DNA from: Vibrio coralliilyticus ATCC BAA-450
GTDB lineage: Bacteria; Pseudomonadota; Gammaproteobacteria; Enterobacterales; Vibrionaceae
DNA length: 64,000 nt
NCBI RefSeq assembly: GCF_000176135.1
Contig: NZ_ACZN01000016.1
Location: forward strand, 62,001-126,000
Reading direction: 5' to 3'
This document shows positions 53,597-62,879 of the stretch, in pieces. Positions within the stretch are counted from its first letter, which is position 1. Each line of letters begins with the position of its first letter. The notes under the pieces are model-generated. The model was not told the origin of the DNA. It did not search any database and worked only from the letters and a program-made list of their open reading frames with translations. The translations under genes and the position numbers were made by a program.

Positions 53597-54712
53597 TTAG
53601 GCCGCGGAGTAAGCCAGTTGGTAGAGCGGAATCATGGCTGCCCCCGTCGCCGCCATCTTGTCACCTGACAAGGTAGCGGGAGTGATATTGGGCATGGTTT
53701 CTTCGTCTTCCAGATAGTGTTGCAGTGATTCCATGCTGGCGGTGTGTAGCTCCTGAACCAGTTTTGGTGGCAACAGACCGCCGACGATGATCTCTTCTGG
53801 GTCACAGATGGCACGAATGGCTTGCAGCGCAGACACCAATTGTTGCTGCGCGTTTTTCTTCCATTCGGTGACTTTTTCTGGATTCTTCGATAACAAGGTC
53901 GACAGAATCTCTTCGCGATGTGGGCTCGGCTCTGACATGCCTAAGTAGTCATACAAGCAAGAGAGAGAAGGACGGTTGTTGCGATCTGGGAATAATTTAC
54001 CGATACGGCCCGCGTTTCCGCCTGCACCGCGATAAGTCTGGCCATTGAAGAAGTGGCCGCCACCAATCCCGTAGCCAAGATAAAGGTAGAAAAAGTTCGC
54101 ATGGCGAGCACGTTTAGAGCGCACAGATTCCCCCAGTGCGGCGGCGTTACCATCGTTATCTATCCAACACGGGCAGTTGAAATGTTGGCCGATACGTTTA
54201 GGAATATCGATGTCTTCCCACTTTTTCAGATGCGGTGGCATGGTGATGCTGTTGCTGCCTTGAACAAAGTTACAGCTGGTGGTCATGCCGATGCCGATCA
54301 GTTTATCGAATTCTTCGGCAAATGCTCTAGACGTCACCTGAAGTAGGTCAGAGAGTTCATCAATGGCCGATTCAGGATCAGAGAAAATGCCGCGAATTGC
54401 ACGGGAAAAAACGCTTTCCCCGGTAAAGTCGACCAATTCAATACTGATTTTTTCAAGTTCAATATTGATGCCGAGACTGTACGCGGCACTTGGATTAATA
54501 CCCAGCTCAATGCCCGGCTGACCGCGTGAACCTTTTTGTTTACCCGTTACCTGAATTAGCTCATCATCGAGCATCTTCTTGGTGATTTTCGTGATCGCAG
54601 CTGGCGTCAGGCCACTCTTCTCTGCGATTGCGGCGCGTGTTGTTGGCGCATTGCGATGGATTATCGATAGTATTTGACGCTGTGTATCGGAGCCAAAATC
54701 AATCACATTCAA
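53597..54712 (-). CDS. ROK family transcriptional regulator
   Basis: 371 aa. N-terminal winged HTH (about 15-60, TTRAAIAEKSGLTPAAITKI) then a ROK domain with WIDNDGNAAALGE and GIGGGHFFNGQTYRGAGG. The usual zinc site is degraded: GRIGK replaces GEIGH, and only one Cys of the CGCxGCxE cluster remains. So it is a DNA-binding repressor without sugar-kinase activity. It stands inside the importer operon and probably controls it through TTAACTAA(G/C)TTAA words at 58915 and 60613 (inference). Confidence 0.88.
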   Translation of the reverse strand: MNVIDFGSDTQRQILSIIHRNAPTTRAAIAEKSGLTPAAITKITKKMLDDELIQVTGKQKGSRGQPGIELGINPSAAYSLGINIELEKISIELVDFTGESVFSRAIRGIFSDPESAIDELSDLLQVTSRAFAEEFDKLIGIGMTTSCNFVQGSNSITMPPHLKKWEDIDIPKRIGQHFNCPCWIDNDGNAAALGESVRSKRARHANFFYLYLGYGIGGGHFFNGQTYRGAGGNAGRIGKLFPDRNNRPSLSCLYDYLGMSEPSPHREEILSTLLSKNPEKVTEWKKNAQQQLVSALQAIRAICDPEEIIVGGLLPPKLVQELHTASMESLQHYLEDEETMPNITPATLSGDKMAATGAAMIPLYQLAYSAA

Positions 54713-54794
54713 TCCTTAACCCGTTAGGTTTAATTTTATTGTTCGTCTGGTGGAGAGCGTGACAAAGTGCAAGCACACCACCTAATCGTTCTAT

Positions 54795-54813
54795 TTGATT
54801 AATCACTAATCAA
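54795..54813. promoter_or_regulatory. Palindrome between ROK and binding-protein genes
   Basis: TTGATTA-ATCAC-TAATCAA, a perfect seven-bp dyad in the 153-base gap. It may be a second operator or the loop of a weak hairpin. It differs from the TTAACT words found further upstream. Confidence 0.5.
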
Positions 54814-54865
54814 TGTCATTCAAGTGACTAATCGAATAGGCCCGGCCGAAACCGGGCGTGAATTA

Positions 54866-55981
54866 TTACATTAATACGTTCTCTACAAACGCTTTTTTCG
54901 CTTCAGTTGCGTAGTCTGAAGTAAAGAATTCAGAGCTGTAGCCTCGTTGGGTTTTATCGACTAATGCGTTTGAGTCATCAGCGTCTGGGTGTTGAGGGGC
55001 TGCGCCGAAGGCCGTATTCAACCCTGTTTGTGCTTGCGCTGAGGTGATCCAATGGATGAAGACGGCAGCGGCAGCTTTATTTTTGGCGTTCTGTGGCATC
55101 ATGATGATGTTGCCACCACCCGGCATACCAAATTCAGGAATGTAGAACTTGATGCGCTTAGTGATCGCTCCTTTCTTCTGTAGGCCCGCAAGATGATCTT
55201 CCCACGCTGGTGCCATCGCGATTTCACCATCGTTGATTCGAGTCAGGCTGTCTGCGTTCGATGCGGTGATGACAATGTTGTCTTTGTGGTCATCAAACCA
55301 CTGCCAAGTCTTAGACCACTGTGTCATCGAAGACTTATCCATTTTGCTCTGGAAGTAAGCGTCGTTGTTGCCCGATACGTGGTAGATGGCACGCTGGATG
55401 AACGCGTTACCAGCACCACCTTTGTTCGGATCGTTAACACCAAACTGCTCTGGGTGGGTTTCGATCCAGTTTGTCAGGTCATCAAATGACTGAGGTAGTG
55501 TTTTCTCATCGACACGCATTGGGTCGTAAGCAAATCCCGTCTGGTTGCCCCAGAAGGCATAAGCGTAGCCTTGGGTGTCAACACCCACCAAGTTAGTACG
55601 TAGCTTGTCACTGCCTGGAATAATATCCGTCAATGGGCCGTAGACCAGGTTGCTTTGCATCATCATTGGCAGCTTGACGGTATCGAGCGCCATCACATCA
55701 ATAGAACCTTGCTCTCTTTTCCCTTCTGCAAGCAGCTTGTTACTGTTACCAGCTTCGTTGCCTTCTGGTACACGCACTTTGATACCGTACTCTTTCTCGA
55801 ATGAGCGGAAGAACTGGCGGAATTCTGGTTGGAGGTACCAGATGTACGCGCTGACCATCTTCTCTTTTTTGGCTTGTTCTACGATCTGATCCCAAGTCAT
55901 CTCGTTCAGGTCATACGCGAGTGCATTGGTCGATAAACCGGCAGTGGCTGCAATGGCAGCAGTAAGAAGCAATTTTTTCAT
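54866..55981 (-). CDS. ABC transporter binding protein, FbpA/AfuA/PotD-like
   Basis: 371 aa with a signal peptide (about 22 residues, cleavage after ALA). Extracellular binding protein family 1/13-like, with the lobe motif IDVMALDTVKLPMMMQ and GMPGGGNIIMMPQNAKNK. This type serves importers for Fe3+, polyamines, phosphonates or sugar phosphates (as in AfuA); ligand not readable. It is the fourth gene of the minus-strand transcript. Confidence 0.82.
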   Translation of the reverse strand: MKKLLLTAAIAATAGLSTNALAYDLNEMTWDQIVEQAKKEKMVSAYIWYLQPEFRQFFRSFEKEYGIKVRVPEGNEAGNSNKLLAEGKREQGSIDVMALDTVKLPMMMQSNLVYGPLTDIIPGSDKLRTNLVGVDTQGYAYAFWGNQTGFAYDPMRVDEKTLPQSFDDLTNWIETHPEQFGVNDPNKGGAGNAFIQRAIYHVSGNNDAYFQSKMDKSSMTQWSKTWQWFDDHKDNIVITASNADSLTRINDGEIAMAPAWEDHLAGLQKKGAITKRIKFYIPEFGMPGGGNIIMMPQNAKNKAAAAVFIHWITSAQAQTGLNTAFGAAPQHPDADDSNALVDKTQRGYSSEFFTSDYATEAKKAFVENVLM

Positions 55982-56030
55982 TGTTGTGTCTCTTATAGAT
56001 TTCTATGTTTAGGGGTACATTCGTTATGGA

Positions 56031-56912
56031 TCAGGCTTTGCCTGTCGACTCTGCCAGATAGTTACCTTTCAGCAGGCGTTCAATAATTAGCATCAGAATC
56101 ACGTTAGGAATCACCAATATCAGAGAGACCACCGCCGCGTTCGGACGAATAAAGGAGTAACCTAAGTAGGAGTACAAAATGGTTGGAACGGTAACGTAAT
56201 CCGGTGAACCCAGTACAAAGGCAATGTTGAATTCTTCAATACTGATCACCAGACAGAAGATCAGTGACGCTAGCAGACCAGGCTTCAGCATTGGCAGGTA
56301 AGCGTTTTTGAATGTCGTCCAAGAGTTACCACCCAAGTCGCGGCTCGCATCGATCAAGTCTTGCGGTACGCTTTTAAAACTCGCCGAAAGAATACGGATC
56401 GCATAAGGCAACGCCAGAACAGTGTGGCCAATAACGATACCGACGTAGGCGTTTGAAAAATCAAGGGCAATTAACATCGAACTGAAGAAGACACCGATGA
56501 TCATGCCAGGCATAACCAGTGGCAGTAGCGTGATGACTTCCGCCACGCGTTTGCCTCTGAAATCGATACGGCCTAACGCGTAAGCGGTCGGTAGGGCCAG
56601 TAGTACGGTCAGAATCGCAACCGCTGGAGCAATGGTGTAGCTGTTTTGCAGCGCTTCAACTAGGCCTGAGTTCTCCCACATGTCTGTCCAGCGGCCAAAT
56701 GAAAGAACCTGTGGAAGCACATCTGGGTAGCTCCAAGGGTGCTCAGGGTCAACCAGAGACCACAATAGTGCCATGATGAAAGGAACACCCAACCAGAAGA
56801 AGTTGACCGCAATAAACAGACCGATGGCGATCTTATTGATCAGCTTGCCATTGGCGGTTTTTACTTTCGGTTTGCTGCTGTTTGGCAAAGCTTTCGATAC
56901 CAGAGAAGTCAT
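56031..56912 (-). CDS. ABC transporter permease, PotC/FbpB2-like
   Basis: 293 aa, about six TM helices with the EAA-type loop DASRDLGGNSWTTFKNAYLP. Second permease of the importer. Its start shares one base with the stop of the preceding permease (56912), a coupled junction. A gap of 49 bases separates it from the binding protein gene. Confidence 0.9.
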   Translation of the reverse strand: MTSLVSKALPNSSKPKVKTANGKLINKIAIGLFIAVNFFWLGVPFIMALLWSLVDPEHPWSYPDVLPQVLSFGRWTDMWENSGLVEALQNSYTIAPAVAILTVLLALPTAYALGRIDFRGKRVAEVITLLPLVMPGMIIGVFFSSMLIALDFSNAYVGIVIGHTVLALPYAIRILSASFKSVPQDLIDASRDLGGNSWTTFKNAYLPMLKPGLLASLIFCLVISIEEFNIAFVLGSPDYVTVPTILYSYLGYSFIRPNAAVVSLILVIPNVILMLIIERLLKGNYLAESTGKA

Positions 56913-57778
56913 TATTTTAATCTCCCTTTCTTATGAGCGAGTGGAGCAGTTAATAGAGAGATAGCCAGAGCAGCGACAACTGCGGTGACCATTATGATCA
57001 CAGCGATAACCGCGCCTTTGTTCCATTCCATAAATTCTGTCGATGTGATGTGCATCAGCATCGATAGTGAATAGGTGTTCTTCGGGCCCGCGATGGAGTA
57101 GAACGAGTAATCACCCAGTGCGCCGATAAAGATCAGAATCAGTGACACCTGAAGCGATGGAATAGAGATCGGGAATATAATGCCTTTAAAGCGGCTCCAA
57201 GCTGAAGCACCTAGATCAGAGGCAGCATCAAGCACGTCATTTCGAATGGAGTTCACTGCACCCGCCAACAAGATCATGGCAAATGGCAACTGTTTCCAGA
57301 TTTGCAGCATGATTACGCCCCAGCCGAAATCGTCATTCTGCATACGAATCGGTTTATCTGTAATGCCGACAGCCATGAGCATCTGGTTAACAATACCGTG
57401 GTAAGAGATCACGTTAACCAGAAGGAAAGCTGCTACCAAGCCTGGGATGAACATAGGTGCTCTTAACACACCCGTGATGGTGGTTGAGCCTGGGAACGGT
57501 TTACGTAGCCACAGTACCAGAGGATAGGCCATCGCTACGGCGCCAAGTGCGCCAATCACTGAGACTTTGACTGAGTAAATCAGAGATTTGTGTAGTTTGG
57601 CGTCGGCCAATGCTTCTTGCCAGAAAGTGAGGGAGAAACCACTTTCGCCCATCATATTGTGGAAGCCCAGACTTTGTGCGACCACCATGTAGAAGGTGGA
57701 ACCCATCAAAAGCATGATGGTGCCAACGCCGGGAAGCAGCATCAGCCACACTTTCCAGCTTGCGATGTTTTTGTTCAT
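56912..57778 (-). CDS. ABC transporter permease, PotB/FbpB-like
   Basis: 288 aa, about six TM helices, EAA loop DAASDLGASAWSRFKGIIFP. First permease of the importer. It overlaps the end of the ATPase gene by 4 bases (ATGA-type junction). Together with its partner it forms the inner-membrane channel. Confidence 0.9.
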   Translation of the reverse strand: MNKNIASWKVWLMLLPGVGTIMLLMGSTFYMVVAQSLGFHNMMGESGFSLTFWQEALADAKLHKSLIYSVKVSVIGALGAVAMAYPLVLWLRKPFPGSTTITGVLRAPMFIPGLVAAFLLVNVISYHGIVNQMLMAVGITDKPIRMQNDDFGWGVIMLQIWKQLPFAMILLAGAVNSIRNDVLDAASDLGASAWSRFKGIIFPISIPSLQVSLILIFIGALGDYSFYSIAGPKNTYSLSMLMHITSTEFMEWNKGAVIAVIIMVTAVVAALAISLLTAPLAHKKGRLK

Positions 57779-58842
57779 GCGCTGACCTCTTCTAGGAAAC
57801 GAATGCCTTTTCTTGGAATGGAGAAGTTCAGTGATTGATCATCAAATACCGGCTTCTTCGGTAATTGAACTCGCACTTCCATAGTTGAACCTTCCGCTGG
57901 CTGTAGCACCAAGTCAGTGACATTGCCCATAAAGGCCATTTTCTGTACGTTAGCGGCAAAGCTATTCTCACATTCGCTGGTGGCGATCTCGGCATCTTCC
58001 GGACGCCAGCTCACATAGATGTATTCGCTTTTTGGTCTCTCATCCGATTCAACAACGAATTGCCCCAGTTCTGTGTCAATTTGGTAGGTATTGTCCTGAT
58101 CTAGGGACTTCACCTGTGCAGGCATAATGTTAGCGGCGCCAATGAAATCGGCGACAAATCGGTTAGCCGGACGGTAGTAGATGTCTTCTGGCGAACCAAT
58201 CTGTTCAATACGGCCTTTGTTCAGAACCACAATCTTATCCGACATCGCCAGTGCTTCGGCCTGATCGTGGGTTACGTAGATGGCAGTCAGGTTGTATCGC
58301 TTTTGCAGTTCACGAATTTCGAAACGAACCGATTCACGTAGTTTGGCATCTAGGTTAGACAGAGGCTCATCGAAAAGGATAACGGCTGGTCGAGTTACCA
58401 TCGCACGCGCCAGTGCAACACGCTGTTGCTGACCACCAGAAAGCTCACTTGGCATCTTGTGTGCGTGTTCATCTAGGTCCACCTGAGTGACAGCTTCTTC
58501 TACGCGGGTGATTTGATCTTGCTTACTGACTTTCTTCTGCTTGAGACCGAAAGCGATATTGTGATCAACACTCAAGTGAGGGAATAAGGCATAAGACTGG
58601 AAACACATTGAGGTGTTACGTTTTTCTGGAGAAACCGTATTGACCACCTCGTCGCCAATGATGATTTCGCCAGAATCAGGCGTGTGGAATCCACCAATCA
58701 TCTTGAGCAGTGTTGTCTTGCCACAACCGGATGGACCCAGAAGGGTAACCATTTCCCCTTCTTCTGCAATAAAGCTGATGTCTTTTGACGCTACAAAATC
58801 GCCAAAGTTCTTACAGATGTTTTTAAGTTCTAGTCGTGACAT
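57775..58842 (-). CDS. ABC transporter ATP-binding protein, PotA/FbpC-like
   Basis: 355 aa. Walker A GPSGCGKTTLLKM, signature LSGGQQQRVALARA, Walker B ILFDEPLSNLDA, H-loop YVTHDQAEALAMSD and a C-terminal TOBE domain. First gene of the operon ATPase-permease-permease-binding protein-ROK-glycosidase-glycosyltransferase. The in-frame ATG at 58881 would add 13 residues; 58842 starts MSRLELKNICKNF as family members do. Confidence 0.92.
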   Translation of the reverse strand: MSRLELKNICKNFGDFVASKDISFIAEEGEMVTLLGPSGCGKTTLLKMIGGFHTPDSGEIIIGDEVVNTVSPEKRNTSMCFQSYALFPHLSVDHNIAFGLKQKKVSKQDQITRVEEAVTQVDLDEHAHKMPSELSGGQQQRVALARAMVTRPAVILFDEPLSNLDAKLRESVRFEIRELQKRYNLTAIYVTHDQAEALAMSDKIVVLNKGRIEQIGSPEDIYYRPANRFVADFIGAANIMPAQVKSLDQDNTYQIDTELGQFVVESDERPKSEYIYVSWRPEDAEIATSECENSFAANVQKMAFMGNVTDLVLQPAEGSTMEVRVQLPKKPVFDDQSLNFSIPRKGIRFLEEVSA

Positions 58843-58913
58843 TCGATTGCCTTTTTCCTGTCGAAGTTGTTCTAGCATCAACGCGTAGAGTAGAGAGCTA
58901 ATATGACAATTAT

Positions 58914-58928
58914 ATTAACTAAGTTAAT
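58914..58928. promoter_or_regulatory. Operator-like palindrome upstream of the ABC/ROK operon
   Basis: ATTAACT-A-AGTTAAT, a perfect 7+1+7 dyad 70-85 bases before the ATPase gene. A 13-base version with one change (TTAACTAACTTAA) is found at 60613-60625 between the phosphomannomutase and DUF1868 genes. Probably the ROK operator. Confidence 0.7.
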
Positions 58929-59061
58929 TTAATGTTTTTGTGAAAGTGTTCACGACTTAAGCTTTGCTAGGGTTTTACTGAATAAAAGAGCGCAGAAATG
59001 TGATCTTGTTAGGGGAAAATGGCGATATTGATTAAAGGTGTTAATTTAATTGCATGAAAGA

Positions 59062-59088
59062 ATAGAGCTGTCTATTCGACAGCTCTAT
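59062..59088 (-). terminator. Terminator of the phosphomannomutase gene
   Basis: ATAGAGCTGTC-TATTC-GACAGCTCTAT, an 11-bp stem. Read on the minus strand a short T-rich tail (TCTTTC) follows. It ends the gene upstream of the importer operon. Confidence 0.82.
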
Positions 59089-59097
59089 GGTGAGAGA

Positions 59098-60465
59098 TTA
59101 CTTTGACTGTAATAGGATTAAAATTTGTTCGGTCTTTACTTTCATCAGTTCCACGTCTGCTCTGGATTCAACGTTGAGGCGCACGACTGGCTCCGTGTTG
59201 GAACTACGTAGATTAAAGCGCCAGTTGGTAAACTCCATGCTGACACCATCGGTGTAATCAACGGTGAGTGCGTCTTGCTCAAATATGGCCTTGATACGTT
59301 GAATAGCTTGATTTGGGTTATCCAATGTTGAATTGATTTCACCAGAAGATGGGAAGGCTGCGATGCGCTCAGCTACCAAGTTCGACAGAGGTTGGCCCTT
59401 GCGACAGATAAGTTCGCTGACCAGTAGCCATGGAATCATGCCGCTATCACAGTATCCGAAATCACGAAAGTAATGATGCGCGCTCATTTCTCCGCCATAG
59501 ACCGCGTCTTCACTGCGCATTCTTTCTTTGATAAAGGCGTGGCCTGTTTTGGACATGACCGCTTCACCACCGCTTCGCTCGATTATATCGATGCTATTCC
59601 ATGTTAAGCGAGGGTCATGGATCACCTTTGCACCGGGGTGCTTGGCAAGAAATGCATCTGCCAGTAGGCCAACAATATAGTAGCCTTCGATAAACTGGCC
59701 TTGCTCATCAAACAAGAAGCAGCGGTCAAAATCACCATCCCAAGCGATGCCCATATCGGCTCTGTGCTCTAGCACTGCGGATGATGTAGCGTGGCGGTTT
59801 TCAGGGAGCAGAGGGTTCGGAATGCCATTGGGGAAATTGCTGTCCGGCTCGTGGTGAATTTTAATGAGCTCAATTGGTATCTGCAGTTGCTGAAAGCGCT
59901 CTTCCAAAGCATCGATCACGTGTCCAGCGGCGCCATTACCTGAATTCACGACCAGCTTCAGTGGCTTGATATGGTCTTTGTCGATATAGCTGAGCAGGTG
60001 TTCGGTGTACTCGTTGAGGTGAGAGGCTTGCTGGTAGCGGCCTTTTTGAACTGGTTCAATAAATTCAGCCAGTTCTGCCAATACCTGAATGTCTTTTAAG
60101 CCAGTATCGCCACTGATGGGTTTGGCATTTTCCCGAACTAACTTTAAGCCGTTGTAATCTATAGGGTTATGACTGGCGGTAATTTCAATGCCACCGTCTA
60201 CATCCATGACTTGTGCGGCGTAGTAGATCTCTTCGGTGCCCGTCAGGCCAAGATCGATGACATCGACACCGGCATCAATCAAGCCATCGGACAGTGCCAG
60301 TTTAAGTGGTTCAGAGGTGGCTCTCGCGTCACCGCCAACCACGACTTTCTTGGCACTCAGATATTGACCAAATGCCCGACCGATACGATACACCACATCG
60401 TAGTTGAGCTCTTGTTCGAGTTTGCCTCGAATATCATAGGCTTTAAAGCATGTTAGCTTTTCCAT
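59098..60465 (-). CDS. Phosphomannomutase/phosphoglucomutase
   Basis: 455 aa alpha-D-phosphohexomutase. Phosphoserine S98 is in TASHNP, the metal loop is DGDFDR, the sugar-specific loop [13 protein letters not shown] is like CpsG/ManB, and the phosphate-binding loop is [11 protein letters not shown]. Interconverts mannose-6-P and mannose-1-P (or glucose equivalents) for nucleotide-sugar supply. It is divergent from the DUF1868 gene, and upstream of the importer operon; usual cps-cluster neighbours are absent. A link to sugar phosphate released from the imported compound is inferred. Confidence 0.9.
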   Translation of the reverse strand: MEKLTCFKAYDIRGKLEQELNYDVVYRIGRAFGQYLSAKKVVVGGDARATSEPLKLALSDGLIDAGVDVIDLGLTGTEEIYYAAQVMDVDGGIEITASHNPIDYNGLKLVRENAKPISGDTGLKDIQVLAELAEFIEPVQKGRYQQASHLNEYTEHLLSYIDKDHIKPLKLVVNSGNGAAGHVIDALEERFQQLQIPIELIKIHHEPDSNFPNGIPNPLLPENRHATSSAVLEHRADMGIAWDGDFDRCFLFDEQGQFIEGYYIVGLLADAFLAKHPGAKVIHDPRLTWNSIDIIERSGGEAVMSKTGHAFIKERMRSEDAVYGGEMSAHHYFRDFGYCDSGMIPWLLVSELICRKGQPLSNLVAERIAAFPSSGEINSTLDNPNQAIQRIKAIFEQDALTVDYTDGVSMEFTNWRFNLRSSNTEPVVRLNVESRADVELMKVKTEQILILLQSK

Positions 60466-60607
60466 TCATTACCCTTATATATCAGTGCATTATTGATTAG
60501 CTTTCCTGCCTGTCTGACAGGTTGGTGGGCTTATCTGGGTAATGGTTTGTCGCCAATAAAGGGAACCAATTCCCTGTAAAGCTCACAATTTTACTTTTTT
60601 GAATAAA

Positions 60608-60629
60608 TTAACTTAACTAACTTAACTTA
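60608..60629. promoter_or_regulatory. TTAACT-rich operator-like repeat between PMM and DUF1868 genes
   Basis: Runs TTAACTTAACTAACTTAACT; it holds TTAACTAACTTAA (60613-60625), 12 of 13 identical to the word at 58915-58927. It lies 42 bases upstream of the DUF1868 start, in the divergent promoter region. Confidence 0.7.
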
Positions 60630-60670
60630 TTGGGGGTAGTATATATCGAAAATTATGCGGAGAGCTACTC

Positions 60671-61345
60671 ATGAACTATGCACCAGCGGTTGGGGTCAAA
60701 TTTAATCAAGACGGTACAGTCCGACACTTCCCCGGCAACACTTTCATCTGTCATATTGATCAATCTATTGATTTAATTGCTGAACTTGAGTGGGCACAAA
60801 GCCAGCTTAAAGCGATGCAATGTGCTGCTAAGTTTTCGTTTTTGCCGATTTCTTCAATGCATATGACGGTGTTTGAAGGTGTATGTGATCAGGTCAGGCA
60901 GCCAGAGAAGTGGACCAGCAAATTGCCCCTTGACGCGCCTTTAGCTCAAACTACGGATTTTTTTGCTAGCGCAGTGAGCCAGATCGGGGCCCACTCAGGT
61001 TTTGAAATGATGTTTGATTATGTCTATAACTGCCCGGTTGGTGGCACGTCAATTCGAATTAAACCGGCGACGGACGAATCAGATCTGGCCCTGAAAAATT
61101 GCCGTGAACAACTAAGAGCATCAACGGGCATCAACATGCCTGAGTTTGACGATTATCATTTCCACATCACGCTCAGCTATCGCATTATGGAGCTTGAAGA
61201 GAGTGAAAAGGTCGAGTTGCAGCAAGTTGCTGAACGTATCTCAGAGCGCTTTTCTCAGTCCTTTGGTCGACTGAAACATGGCGCTGTAGAATTTTGTCGC
61301 TTTGATGATATGTTTAAGTTTGAACCACTATTAACCTTATCCTAA
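60671..61345 (+). CDS. DUF1868 (2H phosphoesterase-like) protein
   Basis: 224 aa. Two HxT motifs, H64-M-T66 in SSMHMTVFEG and H165-I-T167 in HFHITLSY, form the paired 2H signature of LigT/2'-5' RNA ligase-like phosphodiesterases; the FPGNTFICH and YHFHITLSYRIMELE context is DUF1868. It probably hydrolyses a cyclic or linear phosphodiester. GGAGAG ribosome site. Divergent from phosphomannomutase with shared TTAACT-type sites. Its substrate is unknown. Confidence 0.82.
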   Translation: MNYAPAVGVKFNQDGTVRHFPGNTFICHIDQSIDLIAELEWAQSQLKAMQCAAKFSFLPISSMHMTVFEGVCDQVRQPEKWTSKLPLDAPLAQTTDFFASAVSQIGAHSGFEMMFDYVYNCPVGGTSIRIKPATDESDLALKNCREQLRASTGINMPEFDDYHFHITLSYRIMELEESEKVELQQVAERISERFSQSFGRLKHGAVEFCRFDDMFKFEPLLTLS

Positions 61346-61501
61346 ACATGGATTTGGCGGCGTGACTCATTGCGCCGCTACCTTGATATTCAGCTAAATA
61401 TCACAGTTTTTTACTCAAGTATTCATCAATAGCGTTCAAACTCAGCAAGCTGAGCGTTGAGTGCTAAGCTCATAGTTAATCATTTCTAAAGAGCAGTACT
61501 G

Positions 61502-62461
61502 ATGAAAGAGCCTGACTTTCCTGATAACGAAGCACAACGAATCAAAGACCTTCATTCTCTTGATATTCTCGATACCGAACCTGAAGAACGTTTTGATCGT
61601 GTCACCCGTATTGCGAAGCATTTGTTTGATGTGCCGATTGCGGTAGTGAGTTTAGTAGATAACCATCGTCAGTGGTTTAAGTCATGTATTGGCCTCCCTG
61701 TTCGTGAAACCGCAAGGAATGTCTCGTTTTGCGGACATGTCATTAATGATGACGGCCCTTTCATTATTAATGATGCCACCAAAGATCCGCGTTTTCTTGA
61801 TAACCCGCTTGTTATGGGCGAGCCTTTTATTCGGTTTTATGCAGGCGTCCCTCTGGTCTATCACAACCAGAGTAAGCTCGGCACGTTATGTATCATTGAT
61901 ACGAAACCGCGTGAGTTGACCATGCAGCAAATGGCAGACTTAGTTGATTTGGCAAAGGTGGCCGAACAAGAGCTGGAAGCAACCATTCAAGCAACGCTCG
62001 ATCCTCTGACGCAAATTTCCAACCGTCGTGGCTTCTTCGAACTCAGTGAGAAGTCAATGGACTATTGCCGAATGGGCGGTTTTTGTGTCGCGCTGGCATA
62101 TTTTGACTTGAATGACTTTAAAGCAATTAATGATAAGTTAGGCCATAAAGCAGGCGATGAAGCACTGCAGAAGTTCGCTGATTTAATGGCGAGTTCATTC
62201 AGCGACTCGGATGTTTTTGCCCGTATTGGTGGCGACGAGTTTGTGGTCTTCATGTCTGGCCTAACCGAAAAAGTGGCTGAAATTGCGGTGAAACGGTTTA
62301 GAAAATCGGTTGAGCGATTTAATGATGAGGAAAACAGAGGTTACGAGATTAAATTTAGTGTCGGTATTGTCGTCGCTAAGCCGTCTTCGGATATGTCGAT
62401 TGATTCTTTACTTGAAGAAGCTGACAAACGGATGTATCAGGAAAAGTGCGCCAGCAAATAG
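61502..62461 (+). CDS. GAF-GGDEF diguanylate cyclase
   Basis: 319 aa. GAF sensor domain (about 20-155, with VSLVDNHRQWFKS and FYAGVPLV), then GGDEF domain with intact active site GGDEF at residues 243-247 and DPLTQISNRRGF at its start. The upstream RxxD inhibitory site is absent (the residue three before the Asp is Ser), so feedback inhibition by c-di-GMP is not expected. Soluble. The last codons lie in its own terminator hairpin. Confidence 0.92.
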   Translation: MKEPDFPDNEAQRIKDLHSLDILDTEPEERFDRVTRIAKHLFDVPIAVVSLVDNHRQWFKSCIGLPVRETARNVSFCGHVINDDGPFIINDATKDPRFLDNPLVMGEPFIRFYAGVPLVYHNQSKLGTLCIIDTKPRELTMQQMADLVDLAKVAEQELEATIQATLDPLTQISNRRGFFELSEKSMDYCRMGGFCVALAYFDLNDFKAINDKLGHKAGDEALQKFADLMASSFSDSDVFARIGGDEFVVFMSGLTEKVAEIAVKRFRKSVERFNDEENRGYEIKFSVGIVVAKPSSDMSIDSLLEEADKRMYQEKCASK

Positions 62462-62472
62462 CACTTTTCCTG
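62438..62472. terminator. Terminator overlapping the GGDEF stop codon
   Basis: CAGGAAAAGTGC (62438-62449) and GCACTTTTCCTG (62461-62472), a perfect 12-bp stem with an 11-base loop. The TAG stop (62459-62461) is inside the structure. Confidence 0.75.
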
Positions 62473-62483
62473 ACTAACAAGCT

Positions 62484-62774
62484 TTACAAATCACGCATTA
62501 AAATCTCATATTCTTCATTAGCTTCAGATATTAGATGGTGCAACTCAGTCGCATCTCTATCATCCAGATCCATCTGCCACTGGTGTTGTGCTTCTTTTCC
62601 TTTAATGCGTGTTTTACCATCCAACTTTTCGAAACTGATGTCACACAGCTCCGTTTGATGATGCTCATTTTTTTCAATAATATCAACATCTAACAACCCC
62701 GTCGGGTTGACCTCTATATGAGCATGGAAATGGTTTTTGTCTTGTAATTCGTAATCCCTAAATGTTGAAATCAT
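62484..62774 (-). CDS. Small acidic protein, unrecognised
   Basis: 96 aa, with very strong ribosome site AAGGAGGA four bases before the ATG. Acidic and hydrophilic; it starts MISTFRDYELQDKNHFHAHI and ends in an acidic helix. No TM, no known domain. Between the GGDEF gene (convergent) and a LysR gene on the same strand. I do not recognise its function. Confidence 0.75.
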   Translation of the reverse strand: MISTFRDYELQDKNHFHAHIEVNPTGLLDVDIIEKNEHHQTELCDISFEKLDGKTRIKGKEAQHQWQMDLDDRDATELHHLISEANEEYEILMRDL

Positions 62775-62879
62775 GCTGTCCTCCTTATCTAGTTTGCTGA
62801 CGCGTTTTACAATTGTAGGACACAGTTTTTGAACAATTGGTGAAATAATCGTGAAGCTTGATCCAGGTTAAACAGCTGT

